In this document: piece after piece, positions 45,843 to 56,900 of the stretch
How positions within the stretch are numbered: the first letter of the stretch is position 1
Layout of the letters: every line of letters begins with the position of its first letter
NCBI RefSeq assembly: GCF_000003815.2
Contig: NC_049987.1
Coordinates: forward strand, 17,339,959 to 17,403,958
Origin: Branchiostoma floridae
Taxonomy: Eukaryota; Chordata; Leptocardii; Amphioxiformes; Branchiostomatidae
Direction: 5' to 3'
DNA length: 64,000 bases
Translations under genes and position numbers: made by a program
The notes under the pieces: generated by a model
Databases searched by the model: none
The model's input: only the letters and a program-made list of their open reading frames with translations
Told to the model about the DNA's origin: nothing

Positions 45843-46606
45843 CAGTCAAACTGTTTATATCGGCCACTCAAGGTACGGGCCAAATGTGGCTACTAAAGAC
45901 AGGAAGACAATATAGAGGGGGGTACCTGTACAAAGGAAATGCTGCTTAATTGACCGCGTGCAATAAGTTACACATGCATGTTTCCATCAGATCTTTATTC
46001 TCATTGCCGGTAATTAATACTTAGGTAAGTCACTTTGGATGTACAGTTCGAATATTTCTAAAGAAAATAACTAGACATATACTGCAATGCTTGATCCAAA
46101 TGACCAACATGACCTCGATCGATCGCGCCGCCAAAAGCTCTCGGCCGTCAAAGCTGAACCAACGCCAAACTCAACCAAACTTGCCCATTTTTCCGTAAAT
46201 TGTCACAAATAAATTGTCTCGATCGTACGTCTCGAAATTTCACTGACCGTGCCAATTCAAAATCTATCGAAACTGATTAATATTACCTTGTCCGCCAAAA
46301 CTTCTGGCTTTGGCGGGCTAGGCCATTCTATTTGAAAAAGAAAGATTTTAAACCAAGCCCAGGATTACGATACGGCTGCTGTATGGCTGAACTCGTGCCA
46401 TAACCGCGGAGGCCATCCGTTCGCCATGGCCGCAATATGCAGTGTTTCTGTATCTACGGGACCGGAAATTGTGTGGTCGCGGCCGCGTAATGCGACTATT
46501 CCGTAATGCTTAGGTCAATGGGGAAAATCCAAGAGACCGACAAAAACTGGCCACTTTTGCCGGGTGGCCCGCTCTGCTAAGGTGACCGCTAATACAGGTT
46601 TGACTG
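45843..46606. mobile_element. pogo-like MITE, copy B
   Basis: It begins TA then CAGTCAAACTGTTTATATCG and ends ATACAGGTTTGACTG. Inner blocks GTCAATGGGGAAAATCC, GACCGACAAAAACTGGCC resemble copy C. Non-coding. Confidence 0.65.
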
Positions 46607-46609
46607 TTA

Positions 46610-47385
46610 AGACAGAGACAAGATAACACAACCCAAACACTTACCAACGATTGGACTCTGCTGCCTTGGATCCAGCACCTATAACTCCAAAAAGAATCGA
46701 TTCTGAGACACCTTTTCTCTCTTCTTATAAGGTTACTTCTTTCCAGAAATTCTTAACCCTGTTGACTTGTTCTGTTGGTAACTTTTTTTCTATCCAATTA
46801 AACCTCCGAGGGCTTGTTTCTTTATCGGATAAGAAGAACTTGTAATGATCTCTTTTGTGCTGCTGCTGCAGATTTTCCCCATTGGTGCACTTTCCTGTGG
46901 TATGCCACATTGGGTGAGAAAAACAAAACACTGGACCCTTATATGGATCAGCCATTAACCCATAAAAATACTAGTACAACCAAGGTGATATAACGTCCTT
47001 GGTACAACTAGGTCAACCGTTCCCTTCTTTCACCACCTCTTAACCCTTGTCTTGCTGTGCCATATTGGTTCATCAGCTCAGTACCTTTTGACCTCTTCTG
47101 TACTGCTGCTGATTTGCTTCTCCTTTGGGTATGCTACATTTTTTGGGATAATATGACAAACCAAAAGGAATATACGGGACCCACGAACAACACTCATGTA
47201 AATATCGAAGGGCTCAGCAAGACAAGGGTTTTAATAGGCGCTGCCATCTTGACACCGGCCCCAGGTTTCCTGCAGTCATTGACATAGATGTCGGACAGCA
47301 AAATCTCAAGGTTATTTATTTACCTAAGTTGTCTGAAAATTTTAATGACATCCCGTCAATCCCTGATTATGGTAGCCTATTCCGA
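46610..47385. other. Intergenic spacer
   Basis: No exon or repeat end was identified. Open frames of 60-76 codons have no recognisable domain. Confidence 0.35.
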
Positions 47386-47389
47386 ACTT

Positions 47390-49245
47390 TTTCTTTAAAC
47401 ATCAAAGATGTTTACGAGTGTGAGTTTGGCCCATGAAAGCGACAATTCGTACTTTACAGAATTCATTTGTAAACATTATACGCAGGGTGAAACGGGTCTA
47501 GGAGTAAAAACGTGCGTTTCTACATATTGGGGTTTTCTTCTGGCGAAGGTATGGGATGGTGGAACTCTAGTTGGGAGATCATTTATTTGGTAAAGTTTTG
47601 ACAGCCTTTGGTTTTGTAGGTCACTGATGTCATGAGAAATATGACGGTCCGTGCGTTTATGATCTAGTCCGAAAAGACGGTTAGGCTACACAAGGACATT
47701 CTATAACGTCCTTGGGCTACAGAAGGTGAATCTTGTGGGTAGATCAGCGTGCTTTCACGAGTGTGAGTTTGGCCTTTGAAAACCACAATTCGTGCTTTAC
47801 AGTAACCAATTGCAAACAATATAACCAGTGTGAAACGGGCCTTGGAGTAAAAGCATGCCTTTTTTTCATATAGGGGTTTTCTTCACCCCCCAAGAGATAG
47901 TGGAACGATCGCCAGCTAACACTTTGAGGGACGTATACAAGGGTCCTGATTTGGGGTGTAAGTGAGTGTTATTTCAGTGTCGAATAGCAGTGTAGAATTC
48001 ATCAGAAATACCCATAGTAATCAATTGACATGACATGCAAGTTTGCATTTGAGGTGACGTTTTCCTTAATGTAAGGAAGTTTGATTTTTGACATGATGAC
48101 AAATTCCTTGATCCTCCACTCTTCGTTTGTACAAGATTGCATGAATTGCAAGTATATGCTGGAACAGTGACCTAAAAAGACAAAAGGTGAGTCTCTATTT
48201 TGAATATTCTAGTCTATGCTTCAATGTTGCGAACACGTAAGTACCATTGGTAAGGCAGTCTCTACATGCATAGCTATTAGGTGGGAGATGTTTTAGACAG
48301 AATTCCATGACCCCATAACTTTGCCAAATGGTATTAACTATCGCGACTTATGCAAGTATCGAATTCCCGTCATTCATCTATGTCTTATTTTCTTATAAAT
48401 CAATCATATTAGGTCGTCATTTTCAAAATTTAGATATATAGACATCCCCTTGATTCTTGGTGACATGTTCCGAATGTTTGAAAGTCATAATATCGATAGC
48501 GTGCTGATTGATACGCATTGATTTTCATCAGTCTGAGTTTGGCCTGTAAAAACCACAATTAGTGCTTTACGGGAATCATTTACATACAGTATACCCAGTG
48601 TGAAACGGGCCTTGAAAATAAAAGTATGCACTTTTGGGTGCTCTTAAAATGGGTCTCACTCAATACCGAAAACAACCGAAAACAACTTTCACTAATTACC
48701 GAAAACAACCGAAAACAACCATAAAGAACAGACAATCATTTCAATGGGTTATTATTTAATAATTTTGATTTTGTTTTGGACAGGATTTAGGCTAGAAAGG
48801 ATTAATTTGTTTGACGACCCATGTTATTAATACAGTATTAATAGAGTCAACGATTTCCTTTGCCTGTTCGAATGTACTAATGTTCAAATTCAGATTCACA
48901 GATCCTGTTATAAATGGGGACTGCTTGGTCAACTCGCAAACTCATTAATGGATATCTATACTACTTGGCATCTATTGTGTAACTCAAAAAAGAGGTTACG
49001 GTGGGGCGGGGTGTAGTAGTGGCCACATTGCGAAATCGGTGTCACCACTATCCCCCGGCAAATCCTCTGCTTGGAAAATAGGTTTGCTTATCAGTAATTA
49101 TGCTTGTTTTAGGAGATTTCGAGTTGTTTTCGGTATTTGTCGAGTTGTTTTCGGTTGTTTTCGGTATTTAGTGAGACCACTTAAAATGACATATAAGTTC
49201 CCTGATTTGGGATGTGAGTGTTAGTTGTGGAATGGTTAGGTGGAC
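47390..49245 (+). repeat. Three diverged copies of an approximately 200-bp unit
   Basis: CGAGTGTGAGTTTGGCC, ACAATTCGTGCTTTACAG, AGTGTGAAACGGGCCT and GGGGTTTTCTTC-like blocks recur in order at about 47411, 47757 and 48530. Copies 2 and 3 continue to a CCTGATTTGGGRTGTRAGTG block (47946 and 49200). In copy 3 that block is displaced by the MITE at 48652-49179. Unknown origin, non-coding. Confidence 0.75.
48652..49179. mobile_element. 528-bp MITE with 9-bp target duplication
   Basis: The terminal inverted repeats carry GGTCTCACTCAATACCG, then AAAACAACCGAAAACAAC on the left. The right end has the complement (GTTGTTTTCGG, TATTTAGTGAGACC). CTTAAAATG flanks both sides (48643-48651, 49180-49188). An 8-10-bp duplication suggests a hAT or Mutator-type mobiliser. 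No transposase frame. Confidence 0.85.
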
Positions 49246-49648
49246 GGGACTCCTGTATGTAATACATTGTATTCGAGGCCAGGCAATCGGTTAATTAAGT
49301 TAGTCTATGGCATACTTCTTCCCCCAAGCTTCTCTTGTTCATCAGATTTGTGAATTGTTACTTAATTTGTCCTGAAAATCTTTTTTTATGCTTCAGAAGT
49401 AAGAAACAGCCCAGAGGTAATTTCTCTTCCGACAGCTTGTCAAGACACCTGTCAAGCTGATTAGGCTGACCCAATTGGCCAGAGTGTTGCCTAGGGCTAT
49501 ACCTTTGGGTAATAACAAATAAGCTGGGATTGGTCAGTTTCTTTTCACCTTCTTCTCACCCTGACGCCTCTAGGCCCGAGGGCCTGTGAGTTGTCAGCCC
49601 CTGGACAAAATATCTTCATTCTCCTCTCTCTAAGGCCATGTCCTTGAC

Positions 49649-49951
49649 TTAATCAAAGTTCGGTTCTTTTTTACGTGTTGTTTCCTTAATCTGGTCTATC
49701 CACCGTTTTCTTGGCCTGCCTGCCGGCCTCTTCTTTTTTGGTTTCCAGTTAAAAATTCCCTTAACGTCTCTGTGGTCTGGCATTTTATACAAATGCCCGA
49801 ACCATCTCAGTTGGTTTCTTTCAATCAGTGTCAATATAGGTTCGACAGACAACTTTTGACGTATGACCTCGTTTATGACTCTGTCTAGTTTGGTTACTCC
49901 AAAGATGAGTCGGAGCACCCTCATCTCAGTGGCCTGTACTCTGCTTTTCAT
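49649..49951 (-). mobile_element. LINE ORF2 C-terminal fragment
   Basis: A 100-codon minus-strand frame reads MRVLRLIFGVTKLDRVINE, then LTLIERNQLRWFGHLYKMPD and PAGRPRKRWIDQIKET. The R-x-LRWFGH-x-x-x-M and GRP-x-x-RW-x-D signatures belong to the region after the RT fingers in many LINEs. It is open but lacks the RT core and is 5'-truncated. The upstream poly-T/poly-G run at 49946-49972 may be insertion damage. Confidence 0.85.
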
Positions 49952-50326
49952 TTTTTTTTTTGGGGGGGGGGGTCAGAGTCCAGATTTCTCTCGCATAAAG
50001 TAGTACTGGCCTTAAGATGGTTGTGTAAATACAGGTTTTGACGTCCTTGTGTATGGGTCAGTTACAACATGAAATGATTCTATCCCCAGTAGAGAATGTC
50101 CATGATAAGCGAGGATTGGATCACATAATTTTAGTGTGATAACACTGTAGTTTCGCTTGATAACGCAATATTTTTCCTCATTTGCATGAAATAGCTATAG
50201 CAACAAACTTTTTTCATAGCCCCATACTATGTGGCTTATTCACAAAAAGTAGGAGCTTCTCATGGGCCGAGGGGAAGAAGCTACGGGGTAAGTTGTCTTA
50301 TTATGTGTCAACCCAAGTCTCCGTAA

Positions 50327-50652
50327 AGCTAAGGACACAACCCGCCGTACGTGCAATTTGTCCGTACGTTTTTGGGCAGGCCACGCCCGCCACGTATTTC
50401 TGAAAACATTCGGGCTGTACAGGGCAGGCGCGTCGTCTGTACTGGCACAAACGGGGGGCGAACCCGCAGCCCGATGGCACAGAAAGTTTTGCCTGCACGT
50501 TTTACGGCGTCTCTGCGTGTTCCAAAATCCGTCGGATTCCCTACGAGTTCATACGGAGGCGGTACTTACCACTTACGGATCCCAAAATATTGCCTACGTT
50601 TTGGCACGTAGACAGCACGTATTTGCACGTATGGCGGGTTGTGCCCTTAGCT
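50327..50652. mobile_element. PIF/Harbinger-like MITE, 326 bp
   Basis: AGCTAAGGACACAACCCGCC and its complement (GGCGGGTTGTGCCCTTAGCT) form the ends, and TAA is duplicated at 50324-50326 and 50653-50655. A 3-bp TWA/TAA target is typical of Harbinger elements. The CGTACG- and CACGTA-rich interior is self-complementary. Confidence 0.85.
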
Positions 50653-50659
50653 TAACGTC

Positions 50660-50818
50660 ACAAACTTTCGCGGTGGATTAATGTACGCGAATTTTAAACC
50701 ACCGCGAACATTTTTCCATGGCAGTAAGAGACCACAGTGCTAACGCGAAATTAAAACCAACCCATTTTCTCGCTACCGCAAATTTAAGTCTCCGCGAACT
50801 TAAATGCATTTACAGTAT
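50660..50818. mobile_element. Truncated copy of the CGCGGT MITE
   Basis: It shares TTCGCGGTGG, ACCACCGCGAACATTTTTCC and the end ATGCATTTACAGTA with the full copy at 61681-61892. It lies directly beside the Harbinger-like MITE. Confidence 0.75.
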
Positions 50819-50989
50819 TCCCTCCTGTGATATTGTCGTAGTCGATTGTAAAACTTGCAAAGTAACAGTTACTCAGGTAACGAAAAAAAATTCAAAACCA
50901 AATTCCAAGGACTATAAAATTTCTTGAGTAACTGATTAATAGTTGGCTTCACTGATACCATTCCTTTCTAGAGGTTGAAAGTGAGCAGT

Positions 50990-53900
50990 ATGGCAGATTC
51001 AGACATTTCTCCGGAGGCAATAACTGCATCGAAGAAAGTACTGTGTGCTCTACTCTTCACCGGGATTCTACTTCAGTACGCGGGGAGGACCAGTGTGTCT
51101 GTTGTCCTTTTGCAACTACAGGATTCAGCAGGCAACAACACAAACACCAATGTCTCCAAGGTTAGGTTTGGTAACGTAGTTAACCATTGTCTACCTGCTA
51201 ACGTCTATCTGTTGTTTTCAAAGAATAGGGTTTTCAAGGATATCAAATTAAAGGGCAGTACAATATTTATAAAATCAAATGCAATACTTGCAATTTGTAG
51301 CCGCCGTCTATTGTCTCGATAAACCTAAATGGCCTATTTCTAAGAACAACGGATATAGGTTAGTCAGCGGATAAAGGTGGGGTAGCGTTAGATTTTTGTT
51401 GACTCACTATATTTTGCATAGTTACTAGGTTAATGCAAATGTTAGAAAATGTATTCTACCATTAAGTTCAATAATCATCAAAAGTTAAAATGATTTTGAA
51501 TGTATGTTTTTTTCACTTACTATTTTCTGGTAATGGCCAAGAACATGCATGATAATTCACATGATTTAAAATATTCTGAAAGTATCACAAATTTGATGTT
51601 ACGAGGGGTGATCAATAAGTCCTCGACCTCACCCAGAAACTATAAGCACAACCCAGATTTCTAAGCATAGATGTCAAGTACAAAGTCTTATATGAATGTG
51701 TACCAAAATTCAAATTAGTGTGATCATTACTTTGCAGGCGACACCCAGTAATGTTAGGTAAGGGAAAAGGGAAAAAAACGTGGACAATTGAACTGCAACC
51801 TGAGGTGTGCGGGTCATACGTCAACTTGCGCTGCTGGAAGTCAGACACTCGCTCCTTTTTGCTTGAAATAGGAAGAGAATCGTTATCAATTATTTTGACA
51901 ATATTATGTTGTGCTTAGAAATCTGAGTTGTGCCTGTTATTTATGGGTGAGGCCGAGGACCTATTGATTACCCCTCGTAAAACCTTTGGGATGACAGACG
52001 TCAACTCAAATACACGCCAAAAACATAATTAACCGCGACTAGTTGCGTATTCTTTTTTTTTTTCTTTTTTGCGAAAGCCTAAGGCCGAGTACAGTCAGTT
52101 CGAAGTCGGAGTAATACTGAGTTCGGTCTATGCTGGTTTGCTGACCTCGAGTTTTACTGGTGGTTTCCTGGCCTATCGGTATAGTGCTATGAGGTAAGTT
52201 CCTTTGCCAAGCTCTAAGATTATTTCTTAAAACCAATCTTATGTACGGTTTTCAGTTAGTCCCGTGAATAGTTGGACAATATGGCTTAAAACGCTTACTC
52301 ATTAGGCCACACTGACGAAACGAAATTTCATCATCATCATCATCATCGGTCGACGTGATCACACATGTTCGCACATGCTTACACACGACGGGGTTATACC
52401 GCCCCTTACGGGGTGACATACCCTTTCGCTGGCTAATTACAAGACGGGGATGCGCCAGGTCTCCCGTCAAATTTATGAATGACTTCCGCGCGCGCAGTAA
52501 TTTTCGCCTGTTGAAACAAACGGCGATCTGTGACCCAATAGCTGCCCTGGGCAATCAGAATTTTATGTTTACCAGAGATCAGTTCTCCAGAATAAAGGAG
52601 CGCGTGGTCAGAGGATGGGGTCACAGCGCCCTTGTCCCCCTTTTAAAACAAGAATGACAATACAGTAAAACCTTCCCAAGACGACCACCCGGGGACAGGA
52701 AAAAAACGGTCGATTTGGACAGGTGGTCGCTGAGAAGAGTATCGACTCAAAACATGCCCGATGCAAAGTATAAATGGTTTCCGTTGTGTTTAATGTCAAA
52801 TAGCAAGCACACTGCAAGCACGCAAAGAAGCGAGGTATTTTATTATAAGTACAACACGCACACTGTAAACTGTAAATTTAACCCCAAGCTTTCATCGAGC
52901 TTTTATTCGATACAGTGTTTTAAAGCTCAATATTTGTACACTAACGTTTTAGACAGTAAGGGAACTTTGATGCTGTCAGTTACCATACAAGCCTTTATGC
53001 GTCGCTGTGTTCTTGATCGCCGTATCTGAAATAACTACTACGGTGCACCTTCCTAATTCGATGCCCGGTACGTCCCGATAGCGTACTTACCCGCGAGTGA
53101 ATGTACAGTACAGTTGGAAAAAGCACTCACACAGATCTTTCTTACTATATAGAAAGGTATGAGCCACACAGTTCACTTTATAATGATATAGATTTAAAAA
53201 AAAAAACTTCTGTAACAACTAAATTCGGATTTTCTTACAACGAAATTTCCTCATACATTACAGAAGACTGACCCACCCATTGACCGCCGCCATCTTTATT
53301 CTAAACATAACATCGTAATGGCAGTCAAAATCCGACGCAAACTGGCCGATTTCGGCACAAAATCGCGCTAGTTATCATCAAAATTAAAATCGATGAAAAC
53401 CTCAATTTTGAAAATGAAGCGGTCGTTATAGGTCCCAATTTGGGCCGGTCGCAGTCGCGTTGGCCAGGTGGTCGTTGAGAAAGGTCGCTTAATGCTTACG
53501 TCAATGGGGAAAAAAATCGGGACCGAGAAAAAGCGGTCGAAATGGCCAGGTGGTCGCTGAGAAGAGGTGGTCGCTCGGGCAGGTTTGACTGTAGTACATT
53601 ATTGACATGGCACCGATTGTCTGGTACGGTCCTACCAGAGATAAACACACATGTAAGTTTAGTTGTTGTTTTTTAAAATTTAGCGGCCTTTTTTCCCCTC
53701 GCGGATTGCGTAGTACTCTGGTCTCCAGAGGATTTCATTCATAAAGGTAAGTCATTGTGGCTATATAGTATACAAGCAACTGAATATAGTTTGGAAAAAA
53801 TTACCAATTTTATTCAAGAACTGTAACAGTTTTATTTTTACTGTGTTATTGTTACCTGGATTTCTAGCCTTCACCGGCGTAGTTAAACGTATTTGAATTT

Positions 53901-56900
53901 GTATTTTAAAAAGACGGCGGAATGCGTGTCACTTTGTTATTTGATTATGGCTTAGATTTTGTAGGAATATTACCTTTATTTGCATGCGTTGATTTCTAAG
54001 ATTGCTGTTCATTCAGGGTGCTCTTGATGTCAGTCGGCATCAGCTCCGTTGTCCACTGTGTCGCCCCTGTTGCGTTTCAACGCTTTGAGACTGCGGTTAC
54101 TCAACGTGTTCTGGCAGGTCTGGCAGAGGTAAGAAAGGACCCGCGTATGTATAGGTATTAAATAATTACATTTGTTAACCGAAAGACATAGATTTATATA
54201 TTCCCATCATCTAAACCCAGATGTTCACAACTGTTGACAATGAAGGACATTGTCCACTTGTATAATAAAGATATTTGTATAGCTCAGCATTATCGTAATA
54301 CGTTGTTCCTCCTTAGAGACATGCGTGTGTTTTCTCAGGTATTAAGGGCAAAAATTGGTTAAACTAATGAATTAAGATATAATATTAAATGATTTGTCAT
54401 AGTTGCAACTATTTTCCTTTCTTGCTACAGGGTTTATCCGAACCTGCAGTTTATGGTGTTCTCGGTGAATACATGCTACCAAGGCAAAGCGCAAGAGTTG
54501 CTCCATACGTCTTTGCAGGTCAGACAATTGTTCTGGGCAAACATTGCACTTGTGTACCTTAACTAGCAGGGTTCGTGGGAGGGCTTCTTTTTTTCCTTGA
54601 CATCTTTTTAATTTGAAACATTTTGACAAGGACGAACAGGCCGAAGTATGAACAACAGGTTCGTATTTACAGTAAGATAGATGGATACGCGATGACGTTT
54701 TTGTGTCCGTTTGTCATCTTCTTCAGGAGCTACCCGTCACTGCTAGCATGCTAACAATGCGGTCCCAAAAGTTAACTATGTCCACCTAGTTTGGCCGAGT
54801 CAAGGTGACAGACGATCATCGAAATGGCTGTATGTTAGCAAAACACAGTATTTTCCGCGACGTTTGGAATTAAAGACGTAGGGGTAAAAAGTTGTGCGGT
54901 CGAAATCTGAAGTGTCTGTAAACACTGCAACGTGACAGACAGCGGTATGAACTTCGCTATATCATCTGTCCTTTTCATCCTGCCGGACGATCAGTTCACG
55001 TGGACTCTGTGGTGTGCGACTAGACCGGCCCGACTCCTGCACATTCTGCCGCAGGTTGAGCACGTGAAGGCACTTGTTGTGCATGGATTCTGTCTCTTTT
55101 GCTTTCTAGTAGCTTCCTTCGTCTCCAGGTCGTTTTCAAGTTTCTTGGCACCTTGGTGGAGTTTGTGCCGCCATGCAGTGCGGTCTTGGGCTAGATGCTC
55201 CCAGTCAGAACCAATGTTGAAGAGTTTCAGGTCGCGCCTGCAGACATCCACAAAACGGAGCTTTGGGCGCCCCCTGTCACGTTTGCCATCTGCTAGCTGA
55301 CCGTACAGTGTTTGGTGTGGTAGACGTGATGGATCCATGCGGGAGACATGACCCAACCATCGCAGCCTGCGTTGTTTCAGGATTGGGTACAGGGTTGTAG
55401 TGCCGCATCTTTTGAGGATCTCCCGGTTTGGGACTTTGTCTGACCAAGTGACCCCACAAATTTTGCGGAGACACCGGAGGTGAAAGCTGTTGAGTTTCCT
55501 TTCGACGTTGGCGTGTGATGCCCAGGCTTCACTGCTATAAAGGAGAGCAGACAGTACGCAGGACAGATAAATACGCACCTTGGTGTGGATCGTGAGATAC
55601 TTGTTATCCCAAGCGCGACATTTTAGCTTCCCGAAGAGGTTGGCTGCCTGACCGATTCGTGTGTCAACTTCACGGTTTAGACTTCCAGAAGAAGAGGCAG
55701 TGGATCCAAGGTAGCGGAATTCCTCAACCGTCTTGATGGGAGTCTCATTTATGGTGATGTGCGGAGGGGGTGCATTGGTGGAGAATGCAACCGTCTTCTT
55801 AACGCTCACTGTCTGACCAAACTTGCCGCAGGTGTCGTTGAGAGCATCGCACATACATTGTAGTTCTGCTTCTCTGTGGGAACACAATGCGGCGTCATCG
55901 GCAAACATGAGTTCACGTAGTAACACTGTGATGGATCTTGTCTTCGCCCTGAGTCGGGCAATGTTGAAGAGACCTCCATCACTTCTGGTGCTAACAGCGA
56001 TGCCTCCAGGAAGTGGAAAGGCAATCCGTAGAAGGGTGGATAGGAAGATGCCAAACAGAGTTGGCGCCAGTACACATCCTTGCTTTACCCCGCAGTTTAC
56101 AGTGAATGGTTGGGATAAATCACCTTCAAAGTCTACACTGGCTAGCATCCCATCATGGAAAGCCTTGATGAACGCCAAGAGTTTGGGAGGACAGCCGACC
56201 TTACCTCGACTGACTGCTCCCCTGAAAGACCGCGAGGGCAACATCCTGTTGGAGAAGTCTGACCAACTAAAACGCTGGGTTGACCACTTTAGCTCCCTGT
56301 ACAGCGACCCTGTACCGTTTGACAACTCTGTGCTCGACGCCATAGAACAACTCCCTGAAATGGCATACCTCGATGAGGATCCCACCATGCAGGAACTTGA
56401 GAGCGCCCTGAAGGTCTTGAAAAGCGGAAAGGCCCCTGGGAGTGATGGCATACCTCCAGAACTTCTCAAGCTCAACGTCCCCGTCTTAAAAGATCTTTTG
56501 CTTGACCTGCTGCTCTCGTGTTGGCACAAAGGTCATGTCCCACAGGATCTGAAAGACGCAAAGCTGGTGACCCTTTTTAAGAACAAAGGGTCCAGACAAG
56601 ACTGCGACAATTACAGAGCCATAGCCCTGCTCAGCCTAGTCGGTAAGCTCTTTGCCCGGGTTATCCTGAAGAGATTACAGGTACTTGCTGAAAGAATTTA
56701 TCCTGAATCTCAATGCGGTTTCCGAAAGGATCGGTCCACCATCGACATGATTTTCACCTTTCGCCTGCTCCAGGAAAAATGCATCGAGCAAAACAGACCA
56801 TTGTTGGCTGTGTTTGTAGACCTATGAAAAGCTTTTGACGCTGTCAGCCGCGAAGGCTTGTACCTGGTTCTAAGTAAGGTCGGCTGTCCTCCCAAACTCT

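Noticed and set aside
55823..56205. N-terminal part of the 334-codon plus-strand frame
   Set aside because: Antisense of the minus-strand LINE half; the real plus-strand LINE coding begins near 56213.
56214..56529. N-terminal 100 codons of the 512-codon minus-strand frame
   Set aside because: This is the antisense of the plus-strand LINE half. The real LINE reading on the minus strand begins at the junction near 56205.
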